Origin: Ascaris suum
Lineage: Eukaryota > Nematoda > Chromadorea > Rhabditida > Ascarididae
Length of the DNA stretch: 64,000 bases
Direction of reading: 5' to 3'
NCBI GenBank assembly: GCA_013433145.1
Contig: CM024168.1
Location: 5,712,184 to 5,776,183 of the forward strand
Part shown: positions 41,561-52,969 of the stretch, in pieces
Numbering within the stretch: the stretch's first letter is position 1
Layout: each line of letters opens with the position of its first letter
Program-made: the position numbers and the translations under genes
Notes under the pieces: model-generated
The model's database searches: none
What the model was told of the DNA's origin: nothing
Seen by the model: the letters and a program-made list of their open reading frames with translations, nothing else

Positions 41561-44001
41561 TAGATGCAGTTGCTGGATGTCTCGAAATATTACCACTTGT
41601 GCACTTATCGCTTTTCTGCACAAGGGATACAAAACTTTTCGATGTTTTATAAACAAGCAAGTTGAATTAACTCCAGAATACAGTAGTCTTCGATTCTATT
41701 CACGTGAGGAGACATGCCATTCACCCCTCATAACTAATGCTTGTCAATTTGGCTACGGTAGACTGCATCTTAAGTTATGGGCGTCGGCTTCGTTACGGTG
41801 CAGAATATGTTTCTACTGCGGAAGCGAATAAAAAGCACTTTAGCTGTCGTTTTTGGCACAACTTCATCTCGATTTGTGAACGTTCAAAACAGCATGTTCA
41901 TTCTGCTGAGTGTACTCTTATTGAGATCCAAGTGCTGAAAAAACAGCATTATTTGCAAAAGAAGTTATTGAAAAACACTAAAGAACGCTGTTGAGCGATT
42001 CGAATCGACTAGATGAAAACGTCGTAAGCGACAGCCAGCTGGCAAGTTGTCATCGCATCGCGTTCTTGTCGGCTGTTTACACTAAGGGAATCTCTCTCGC
42101 TTTTTTAAAGATTCAACACAAATAATCTTTGCTCTCTTTTTTCTACTGTTACTATTAGTAAAAAAACAAATAACTTCAAGGAATATTACATCATTACTGT
42201 ATTTTTCAGTATGACTGCGTAATGTTGAATGTTATATCTGATGGGCAAACTAATACTTTGTGACCTAAATATTCAAATATACTCCGCACTAATATTCGAT
42301 ATGCAGTGGGAATTGTTTGATTCATATACTGCCTTATATATGTAACACAGAAGCGGAAATATTAACGAACGAGCAGATGTAGCAGGTGAAGCTGGGACGG
42401 TATGCGCCTTTTATGCCCCGTTCGCCTCACCAGTCGGCCACATCAGCTAACTAAGAAACGTTTTTGGAAGGTTTTTTTCATTGGTCCGAGTAACGATACT
42501 ATGAAATCTTGAAGTGATTTATACTTCCGAGATCGGATCGATATGAAGTATATAAAATACGGTTCGTTTGGCTCAAAGATAGGCGTGGATTCTTTGACAA
42601 CTTTAACCTGTTTACAGACTTTATCAACTCTCTGAGTAGAAATCAGTGCACGTCCGAAGAAGATAGACATATACTCACAGACATTAACTGTGAAGCCACT
42701 GAACAGTGGAGCAGACAGACAGACATACGTTTACAGACACCAACAACGCACCCTGTGATTTGAGTATTTGAATGGTAGCTGAAATTCTTTAATATTTCAG
42801 ATGGTTTGTTTTGTTTTTGTGTGATAAGCATGTCAAGGAGCGTTAAACAAGAGAAAAAACGTCGATTGTAATGTTCAGTCAGAAACCATTAAGTGACACT
42901 GATCGCTTCATTTTAACAGCGTCCATATCCTTCGTCACAAAAATTTGCGATAAAATCGTTGACGTTGATTAACCGTTTGCAATGTGCCAATAAATAGTTG
43001 AACCTCAACAGCCCCAATGAAAATTTTTTAATGATCATACGTTCGACACCAAAACCAGATTGTCGTTCTTCCAGCATTAGTGATTGATACTGAAACTCAT
43101 ATTTAAAGCTCCGATATGTTAGTTTAGTGGGAAAATAATCGCTTAGAAATTAGCAAAGGAATTTCTGTCGTCTCGAGAAATATTATTGCAGCACTAAATA
43201 GATTTGAAACGACCACGGCAAAATATAAAAATTATTGATTTATAAGATAAACAAATAATCGGAATAAAAACAAAAATAAATGATCGAAAAGATAAAAATC
43301 GTTGTTTTTTGGGGTCACTATCACCTGAAATAATGAAACACAAAACTGTTGACTTCACATTTCCTCCAGCGAGATAGAGTAATTTAAAATAAGTCTAAAC
43401 AACCATATAAAAATGTATTTCACGTTATACAATGAATCATTCGAAAATTTACTTCATTAGAGCATATAGGAGCACATGTTTAGTGGACTGTTTTCAGATA
43501 TTTCTGTGGAGTACAAAGCTGCTTTATTTAATTGTGTTGTGAGCATGTAAAGTGATACGTAGAGGGCTTTGTTTTACTTCAGCGACGAAATTTTAAACGA
43601 CAAAGTTTTTCTGCAGTGTCTACTACATCACAAGAGAAAGAAGGGGAAAAATTCTATTGTTGAACGACTCATAAGAATTACAGACGGTTGCATCTCATGA
43701 ATGTCATGTGTGACACTGTCGTAAACGAATCGAAAGATTTTAATCGCAATTTGTTTATTAGGCAAAGCCATTATACTAAACCAACGTTCAACAATGAACA
43801 CTGATCTCGATCGATGATCACCGAGGAAATTCAATACACGTGAGTGCCACATGGTGGCTGACTCGAAAAAATATGTTCCCATGCCACATATAATGTATAT
43901 GCGTGAAATATCTCGAACGTAAATCAGAGCAATCAATATTCGTGTATGTGTCACAACAGTTTGCTCGATAAAATATAAAGTGGCAAACTTATTCGGCCTA
44001 G

Positions 44002-44003
<2 letters not shown>

Positions 44004-44096
<93 letters not shown>
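44004..44096 (+). repeat. (TA)n microsatellite, 93 bp
   Basis: Pure alternating T/A about 1.5 kb upstream of the phosphatase gene start. Confidence 0.98.
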
Positions 44097-44099
<3 letters not shown>

Positions 44100-45555
44100 T
44101 CCATACATATAGAGGCACATATACTCAGAATGAAAAACACCTAAGATTAATTTTGCCTTAACGGTTGACCGATGGGCGAGCTTTAATCAGCGGCTTGCAT
44201 GTACGTTTCTTGTTGACAAATGAAAACGAATGAGCTGAACATGAGTGCATTCGCGAACCTTACGATTCCTCTCCTTCAACAGCATCTCTGCAACGACCTG
44301 TGGGCGGTCCTTCTGCTCGCATCTATAAAACAGCGATCCACTCACTATTACATTTCTCGTCGCCGCACTTGCATCAGCTCGTAGTATTATCAACTCTGTT
44401 AATGTCCCTCAGTTTTTTCCGCTTTCTTCACCTTTCACTCCATCTCGAAAAATATTCCGAATCTGAAAATTTTCTGCGAATAGCGGTATATTGCTTCGCA
44501 TACAACTGAAAGCAATTACCTTTCTCATGTAGATAAACATTTCCGACCATTATGCTTTATCCACTGGAGTCTCCAAATTTACGTACGTGACAAATCAATT
44601 TTTTTTCCGTTTAGGTTTAGGTGTACCTTATTGCGTTGACGACTTAGAAATTACCGATGCTAGCAAATGGGAAATCACGCTAGAGGCGGGTGCAATACGC
44701 ACTTTTGCAATTTTGCTCAACAAGCCAATTAGTATTGGATATAACCGAAAAAGAATTAAACATCCACAATAATGCATTCATATATAAATGAAACCATTCT
44801 AGCAAATCGTCACCACGGGTTCTTCTTCCAAGAATGGACCCGTCATACGATGCGAACTCGATTCGTGCAAAATATGCTATACGACCTGTTGCGAAATTTT
44901 AAAACTCACTTTGTTTAACTCGGTCACGAAACCATAGATCAGTTTAAAAATGTTCTCGATGATAGTGATGAAATTTTGCAACAGCTTTCAGGGAGTTGCA
45001 AGTTAAAGCCAGTGAAGACCTTAGCGCGCAAAAACAACCGCAGTGTTATCAAAATTGCCTTTGTACCTTGTCAATCAGTATTTTATTGACTTTTAATGAG
45101 TATCTGTATGCATTCTCGTAGATATTTGTCAAATGTAGGATGAGGTAATTAAACCTTTACAACCTCCTCCTTCCACCCCTCTCCAGCCCTTCATTCAAAG
45201 TACCATAATCTGTGACGACACTTTCCTTGCTCTTTTATGAGCATCCTAAAATCTTTCCACCCCTTACGTAATGAATGTATATTCACGCTTACGTGGTATA
45301 TGCGATATCTGGTTACTAAATAAAGTTGATTCAGAAATCATTAGACATAATAAAATGCACGGAGTAAATGCATTGTTATTTTAACGTGTATTCATGGTAA
45401 ATATCATAATTTGATTCTGTTGTAAACAGCACATCCACAGTCATTAAACAACAGAAGAAACACCTTCAAGGAGAGAAGTGAGGTTCAATGCAGTTCAACG
45501 GGAATTACCTACTCGTTCTTTGTCATAGTGAGATGTGATCGTTGTGATACTTATA

Positions 45556-45569
45556 TGATTCTTTTACAG
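45556..45569 (+). promoter_or_regulatory. Splice acceptor upstream of the phosphatase start
   Basis: ATTCTTTTACAG (AG 45568-45569) lies 49 bases before the start codon. This fits a trans-splice acceptor or the end of a 5'UTR intron and supports ATG 45619 as the start. Confidence 0.5.
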
Positions 45570-45618
45570 CTAAGCAATAAAATATTAACTTGCATCGGGC
45601 GAAAAGAAAAACCCAACG

Positions 45619-48600
45619 ATGCCTTCGTTAACGTTTCAAATCAACCCAGAGTATGCGAAGATCACCGAAGTGGTTCGTGGTCTATTTGTGAGTGGGGTTT
45701 GTGCCCTCTCGCCATCGATCGTCAAGCACTATCGAATCGACGCTATCATCAACACTACTGAAGAGGTTTATTTCATATTTAGTGAGTCGAATGTCAAATT
45801 TAGATATGATTCAAATTTATGGAAATACCGATATAAACAAATCAACGTTGATTTTAATAGCTGTACGATAAAAAGAGACATTTCTTATGAGGTTTAAGAC
45901 AAGAGAGCTTTTGTGATCGCATTCAAATTCCTAGCAAGAATTTCTAGCAGTAGCAAGAAACCGACAAATAAGCCTAAGGCTTTCAAAACTGAAGAGATAA
46001 TATTATCACAACGAACTGATCGAATAAGCCATGGTTTTTGTCATATTTGTCGTGCCAAATGTATAAAACTATTGAATGTCATATTTTAGTTATCAAAGAA
46101 CTCGTTTCAGGTGCCTAACCTTAAATCTCTTGGCAATATCCGATACACAAAATTGTGGATTGAAGACAATGAACAATTCAATATTTATCCACTACTTGAA
46201 TTACAAAGCAATCAGGTGAATATATGTAGACTCACCATCTTCATGATTTAAATTTTATTTCAAGTTCATTTAGAGGCTGAAATTAGAGGCTAAGAAAAGA
46301 ATTTTCGGGAATTTTTTAAGAGCAACGCTGTTATCCTTACGTTTCTGTTTCCTGAGATTTCTCATAATGAACTTTGAATGGTTGATGTGTTCTTATGAAA
46401 CTCTTTTGGAAACTTGCGAATGCTGACGCCGATATTGAAATTTCCCATAGAGGATTTTTGTGACGTCGAGAATATTGTTAAGAGATGCGATCATTCCTCC
46501 ATATGAAACGAAAACACCAATATTATATCAGTAATAAGGTTGTTATCCGACGTCACAATATTTCTATATTTATTCAGATGGTTTCTATTTCAACAAATTT
46601 CTATAGTCTATATCTACCAAAAAATAAGTACATGATTAAACAAATATATTTCATATTAGAAACCAAAAGATAAGGTTGTTTAGAGAATTTGAAGTATGAG
46701 TCTAACTGAAATATGAAGATACAATAACTTTTGATGGCACTTCTTTCGTAGTATATCTCATTTATTTGGGAAAAGTAAGGAAATTTAGAAGAGCACGGTC
46801 ACTTCTGTATATCTTCTTTAGAAAATATAAGAAAAATTCGGCCATTTTTTCACCCCGGGAAACATTTCGAGGAGTGCAGTGAAATTCCTGCAAACCGCTT
46901 AAATCGGTGGAGGAAAATTATTTAAGCGTAGAAGTGTTTTTTCCGAAGGGTGAATGCAGTGCTGCGAACCACACGTAGAAATAATGGATGGTAAAGGCGA
47001 ATAAAAAGTGGCCTTCCGATTAACGAGACAGCGATCAAACACCGATGGTACAATGCTATCCACCGATATCGAATGAGCCGTGCTCAGATAGAACTTTGAT
47101 GCATTCCAGTACGGACATCTACAGTAACTTTCTTGTGGGGAAGAGAGGGGTGGGACGTAGTATAGGACATGGAATAAGTTGACCGATATGAGGGGAAGGG
47201 GGATAGAAAGGAGGAAAATGGGAATAAATGGAGAGGAAGAATTCGATAAGAAGTAAAGTGTTTTGTGAAAATCCGGGAAGAATAACTGGACGAAATCCGC
47301 GAAAAGTTTTTTGCAAACATTCGTCTACAAAAAATCTTCCGCTGATGGGATGCCAATTTTTGATTGCGTGTAGTCTATTATTTCTTTACTTTCGCAGTAC
47401 AGTCTACTTCTATCTTCGATTTCTACTGTACAATCTATTTCTTTATTTCCTTACTTTCGATGGGGTCGATTACTTGGAATTAATTAGTATAGTTGTCTAA
47501 TATAGTAACAATAGAACAAAATTAATTTGTAAGGATTATGAAAGAGAATTACTAATAGATGTGGAAAAATAAACGTTTAAAGGAGCATAAAGAAAACTGC
47601 AAAAATGAGGAATGAAAGTTCTCAAAAATAAAGCCTTGCAGATCCAGGCGATCCTAACCGCTGGTGGTCGTGTATTGGTTCACTCAGTGCATGGTGTATC
47701 ACGTTCGGCTGCAATCTGCTTGGCCTATCTCACAAAATTTCGTTGTAAAACCCTTAAAGATGCCTACGAAAAACTTGCAGCTGCAAGACCAATGGTAACT
47801 CCAAATATAGGATTCTGGCGTCAACTTATTGCATTTGAACAGGTAACCCGTAGGAAAATTGTCCATTTCTTCTTTCCAGTCTTTTTTATTCTCACATTGT
47901 AAATTCGTTGCAAACATTTCGCAGCAAGAAAACAAAACACATCAAATTGTGAAGTCACAAATTTCGTTGTCAAATTCAAAGCAAAAATCAGTCTAATAAA
48001 AATACAACGGCGATTAATGCATCAAAAGCAAATCACTCGTCCTATTCTAAAATTTTATCGGTATTGTTAATAAATTCTTCAAACATTTTTGCAGCATAGG
48101 CAATATTTGAAATCATCGAAGTTCGTAAATTTCATAGTAACTTCCCGTCTATTTTTTTCCTCACTAATATTTTGATAAACTAATGAGGCAAATGCAAATT
48201 GATCTTCATCGACTCTTAACATATAAATCTTTTTAATCAATACCATATGCAGATGCAAAATACAGAAGCAGAACTCCGAATGTAAGTCATCGCTTATCAC
48301 CGATAAGCCATCGCTTATCACTGATAAGACGTCGCTTATCATCGATAAGCTAGCGGTAGTATAACGAAATGATCAATGAGCGCCTAAAAATATCTTGCCT
48401 AAAAAGAAGAGCGGTGGTGGGCTGTGGGGCAATTCTGTTTCAGTCATATTATACCACCATTATTGGTTTATGTCACATTAGCGCAATAGAATGAAATATG
48501 TGGAATGCATTGATATGCAAGGAAGTTGTTTTATTGAAATGTCATTTCACGGACAAACTTTTACCACCAATATAATTAGAGCATCCACTTGTCCCAGGTG

Positions 48601-49094
48601 GTAAGTAGCGTTCTTTTAACAGATTCGGCAGCGAGGAGGCGTAGAGGGGAGGGAATCGTTTCGAATCTCCTTACAAAAACTTCGAAAATTTTGTCATGTA
48701 ATCCAGTTCTGTCGTCTGTGCAAATATTCTCAGGGGATGTTGGATGGCAATTAATTTTCAGGCAGTGAAACAGACCCATGGCTCAGTGCGTATCGTTCGT
48801 GATGAAGCCGAACCTACAAAGCTCGTGCCTGATGTTTATACACAAAATACTCGCTCAGTGGCAGTGAAACTTACATCGAAATCGGAGTCATTTTCTACTG
48901 CGACAAGGCCAGAGAACGCTGCACCTAAGTCAGCAAAAATATTATATGATAACATCTCTCCGATGCAGAAAGAGACGGAAGCAGTAGAAAAGCCTAAACG
49001 AGGAAACATCCCTACAAGGAAATATTCCTCTCCCAGTGGAAAATTCGAACCAGTCTTAGAGACGCTTTATGAAATACTTGAGGCAGCCGCATAA
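45619..49094 (+). CDS. DUSP14/18/21-type dual-specificity phosphatase homologue lacking the catalytic cysteine (4 exons)
   Basis: Exons 45619-45765, 46111-46215, 47642-47842 and 48762-49094 are all in phase 0 and give 261 residues. The N-terminus (AKITEVVRGLFVSGVCAL, INTTEE) and KLWIEDNE (candidate general acid Asp68) follow the atypical DUSP fold. The P-loop region reads VHSVHGVSRSAAICLAYL, and NIGFWRQLIAFEQ closes the domain. VPDVYTQNTRS in exon 4 matches the C-terminal segment of DUSP14-like proteins. Family members need HCxxGxxR; here the cysteine is Ser99 (TCA, 47684-47686) while Arg105 is kept. The protein is therefore probably an inactive, substrate-binding pseudophosphatase. The last ~80 residues are a Lys/Ser/Pro-rich tail of unknown role. 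Introns are 345, 1426 and 919 nt. A splice acceptor (AG 45568-45569) lies 49 bases before the ATG. Confidence 0.92.
48292..48350 (+). repeat. Three tandem palindromic GATA-site units (21-bp period)
   Basis: Units at 48292-48308, 48313-48328 and 48334-48350 each read GCTTATC-N3-GATAAG(C), a 7-bp inverted repeat around a 3-base spacer, repeated every 21 bp. This gives six WGATAR-type sites in about 60 bp, including ACTGATAAGA, which is the site type bound by nematode intestinal GATA factors. It lies in intron 3 of the phosphatase-like gene and could be an enhancer; each unit could also fold as a hairpin. Confidence 0.7.
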
Positions 49095-49622
49095 CAAATC
49101 TCATAATTTCAAATATTAATTTAATATAATTTTCCTCTGTAAAAGATGATATGATATCAAATATGTGTGAAACCAAACCATACTACATATTGTAGTACTG
49201 TGACAAATGTATATATTGTAATTTATTGTTATATACGGGATGTTTCATTGTGCTATTATAACGGTTATTTATAAATTATTTACGGGTTTGCGTTCACATA
49301 AATTCGTATTTTTTGTGTTTAAGCTGATTGCACGAAGCGATTTCATAATAGTGCGTTAGAACAACCGATCGATAATAACGAATGAAAGAAATTGAAAAAT
49401 TGATAAATTCGTATGATATTTTGATAAATATCATCGTTTCATGCAAGCAGGCTTATCGAATAATCTCTTATAGCAGATTTGATAAATTCTCTCCTTATCT
49501 CGATTTTATCTTGCATAACCTTGCTGTTAGACCGCTTGTATATCGTTTTGACCTATTTTATGCATTGCTGAGATGTAAATATATGTGTGCATCTTTCACT
49601 CACATCTGTATGGTAAATATGG

Positions 49623-49742
<120 letters not shown>

Positions 49743-51659
49743 TTTAGTAAGTAAAGAAATATTCAGAGATCAGGTGTTCCGATATGAAAACATTTTTGAA
49801 AGCGCAGGTGGTCGAATATCTTATCTAATTTTGCACTAGCAGCGGCGATACAAATAGAATCAAGTCATAGTTACTCTGGCGCGCTCATATATTGGTAAAT
49901 CGCGGTGATATTTTAAAGGTACTTTTGGAAAAGGTGCAGAGAAACTGTTATAAAACGATTAGAAGTGGAATTGAAGACCTAAAATTCTGACCTGAAATTA
50001 AAAGGAATAATAATGATCACATTAAGGGAAGCATCGCTTTAACGTGCCACCATTTTTACTTATATATTACTTTCATTCTGAATTTGCTTTTACTATTTGC
50101 ACCGCAATTTTGTTCATATATGCTTTCCATGCAAGAATATGCACTTTTCCGCCTATTAACAGAGGGGTGTTTACTTCACTAAGCATATGGAGAGGGGAAA
50201 AAAGAATAGACGACGGAGAGAGGCAGGATGAAAGATCACTGCATCGTGTTCTTTGATCAAAATTTGCTAGCTAGTGAACACAGGTGCCTTCAGATTGTTG
50301 AAAACAACAGATTAGCAGCAACAATTGCCTTCTTTTCGCTTTCGATAATATTTTCCTTGCAGAGTCACTCGTCCTTACGAGCCAACAGAACATTTCTTAT
50401 GAGTTCATACATCGTTCTAAAAATGCGATATGTGTTTTAGTTCCACTCTTAATTGGGGTTATGCATCACTTTTGAAATCAGGTTTCTTAAATGGGTGTAG
50501 GAACATCATTGATGTGAGGGATCCAAGGAGGTTGAATGTAAGACGGCGAAAAGATTATCTCAAGATAATCAGCAAGTACAGATTCCTAAGGTGGAAAGAA
50601 CGGTTAATATGTGGATCAGACGTATCATACCACGCAGGTTTTGCACAGCCTCATTATTTATTAGGCATTACAATGTTTCTAAAGCACCCGGAATTTTGTA
50701 AGAGAGTATGACCGTCATAGAAAAATTTGAGGTACAGATCCCGTCAAAACGTACGGTCCGGTACCCTTGTTTAAAAATTTCCACCCTTATCACCTTTACA
50801 GGAGCAGCTCTCATTCACGCTGCCTATGCAATAAAGAGTCCTCCCAAGCTCCATTCGTTAATGTACTCCGACGAGTTATTACTCAAAACAGGATCAAAAG
50901 GAACTGGTGTGAAAACATGTCGGCCAGTTCGGCACAATGTACGCACTTGCATTTCAGCCGAAAAGCCAATCAAACGAACAAATGTGGAAAAATAATGACA
51001 AAACATCTAATAATGCGTCGTTTTCGAGCGAGACTGGTTATTTGTATGAGTGAATGAAACTATTTTTGCTCCCGTTCAACACACTAGCGACGGAATTACA
51101 AAGCTTTATAAAGCGCTCACTTACCGCGTTTCATTACAATGAAGGTCCTCGAACGCATCATTTAACAAAAGTTGTGCACCTAATCAACATTCTTATAATC
51201 ATTATCACCAAATAAACAAGCGACCCATTACGGAGATAAGTCATTCAGCTCGGCTGTATGCAATGACATTTCGGTGATTGCTTCTCTCGAGGCTTCGTGC
51301 TACTCTCTAAAGCTAATGACGACATAGCCTAACATCGATTGCCTCTCGCGGAACTCGAATTTCTTTAATTTCAACCAGTGAACTGATCCTTCCTGCAATT
51401 TTATTACTCGGCTTGCAAGTGTTGCGACTTGTATAAAGAAATATCACTGCATTTGGTAAATGATCACAAGACAGTAGAAGCATAAGGTATTCTGCAAAGA
51501 CTCTCGAGGAGGCCTTTAACTATAGTGGCCCATAATGGCTATTTTTGAGCCAAGCAATTAATTCCCAATTCCCCTACTCGGTGGCTTTGGACAACATTTG
51601 ACTTTCGAGAACTCACTCGGTTCTAGAAGTCGCGGCATTCTTAGCTTAAGTGACTAAGT

Positions 51660-51676
51660 GGGGGGGGGGGGGGGGG
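51660..51676 (+). repeat. Poly-G run (17 G)
   Basis: A homopolymer run; its length in an assembly may be unreliable. Confidence 0.9.
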
Positions 51677-52340
51677 TAATCGGTGGCTCCAGGCGATATC
51701 CCACTAATCTATCGAATGAAGGAAACAGGTAACACGCGCTACAGCGAACACACTCTGCGTCCTTCACTTCTTTATTGACTCGGTTGCATGGGAAATTGTT
51801 TATCAGCTAAAAAGTTTTCGGCAAATTGGAAATAAAATAATGAAATTAATGTTATCGCCTAATAACTAAGTCTATCATGACTGCTTTTGAGACATCATAT
51901 GATCGCTTCTCGAATTGTTTTGGCAGTGGAATCACCTATGAGCAATAAATGATCTGCTTTCTCAGTCATAACGGACTGCATATATTTGGAGGTTTTTGTG
52001 GGGAGGAGTTAGGAGCCCAGCAACTCATCAAATTAGTGCTCTCCTCATTCATCACCTGTCGCGACTACTCGCGAGTATCATTCGGCTTTTAGAAATTTGA
52101 TAGCAAATTTAGAATGCATTGAGGCGAACATTATGAGTGCAAATGGAATGCGCATGTGTATGAAGACGTTTCGGTGACTAAGGCATGCGGAAAGAAACAG
52201 CACAAAAACGCGTCGGCCCAGCGCTTCTACAAGGGAGAAGGCAGCGGAAACATGGCGCCGCTCTCCTCATGAATGGGTAGCAACATTCAAAACGGATTCC
52301 TCATGAAGCTATGAGGTTGACGAAAGTACAACCACAAGGA

Positions 52341-52351
52341 CCCTATAAAAG
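52341..52351 (+). promoter_or_regulatory. TATA-box-like element in CpG-richer DNA
   Basis: CCCTATAAAAG is followed about 30 bases later by CGTCCTTTAGTGTG and a G/T-rich, CpG-containing stretch that could be a 5'UTR. The nearest plus-strand coding exon I can support downstream is the phosphatase paralogue at 63330, so this could be its distal promoter. No transcript evidence is available. Confidence 0.35.
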
Positions 52352-52958
52352 GGGATAGCAATAAGCTTATGGAGGTCGTCCTTTAGTGTGTTACGACGGG
52401 GCAAGCAGTGTTTGCTTGCAGTGAAGCACTATGTTCGAGAGTGTTGCTTGTCTCGTGTGGAAGATTTTCTTTGTTTGTTACCCGTATCCATGTCAACATG
52501 CTTGCATTGAAACGGTATAACGAAAGAGGCCGCAGTGAGTTGACTATCTATGTTGTAATGGTTGTTCGAACTTGAGCAGTTTACTGCTTAGACTAGGTTA
52601 AACCACCAACGGTTGCCCTGGTTGCTGCTTTAATCCTTTACGAGCGCGGAATTTTATAATTATTGTTGGAGATGTCGGCTCAGACGATATGTAGGCTTCT
52701 TGTTCAGTGCGACTTATGTCGCAGACTATCGTCATAATCCTTTGAAATGAGGTCTTTCGGTTGATAGAATTTGACTTGCTGTGTCGTGCTAGGAATCGTA
52801 AAAGAGTTTGCAAGCCTATCATTACAGTATTGACCTGTTACCCCATCTTGCTAAAGTATCGCTGTGTTCCGTTAATTCATTGTTGAACCGCACGAGAGCT
52901 GACGCGTTTCGTTCACTGTCGGTTCGACCGTCCGGTCCCCGATTGGATTGTCGCCTCG

Positions 52959-52969
52959 CTTTTATAGGG
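52959..52969 (-). promoter_or_regulatory. Second TATA-box-like element, opposite strand
   Basis: The reverse complement reads CCCTATAAAAG, identical over 11 bases to the plus-strand element at 52341-52351. The two face each other about 600 bp apart. The flanks do not match, so this is not a terminal inverted repeat. Confidence 0.25.

Noticed and set aside
41737..41994. Cys/His-containing ORF that recalls a zinc-binding (BIR or FLYWCH) domain
   Set aside because: The Cys/His spacing fits neither family and the best residues fall in two different frames.
52341..52969. Possible small transposon bounded by inverted CCCTATAAAAG
   Set aside because: The match stops at 11 bases, the flanks differ and no target-site duplication is visible, so convergent TATA elements or chance explain it better.
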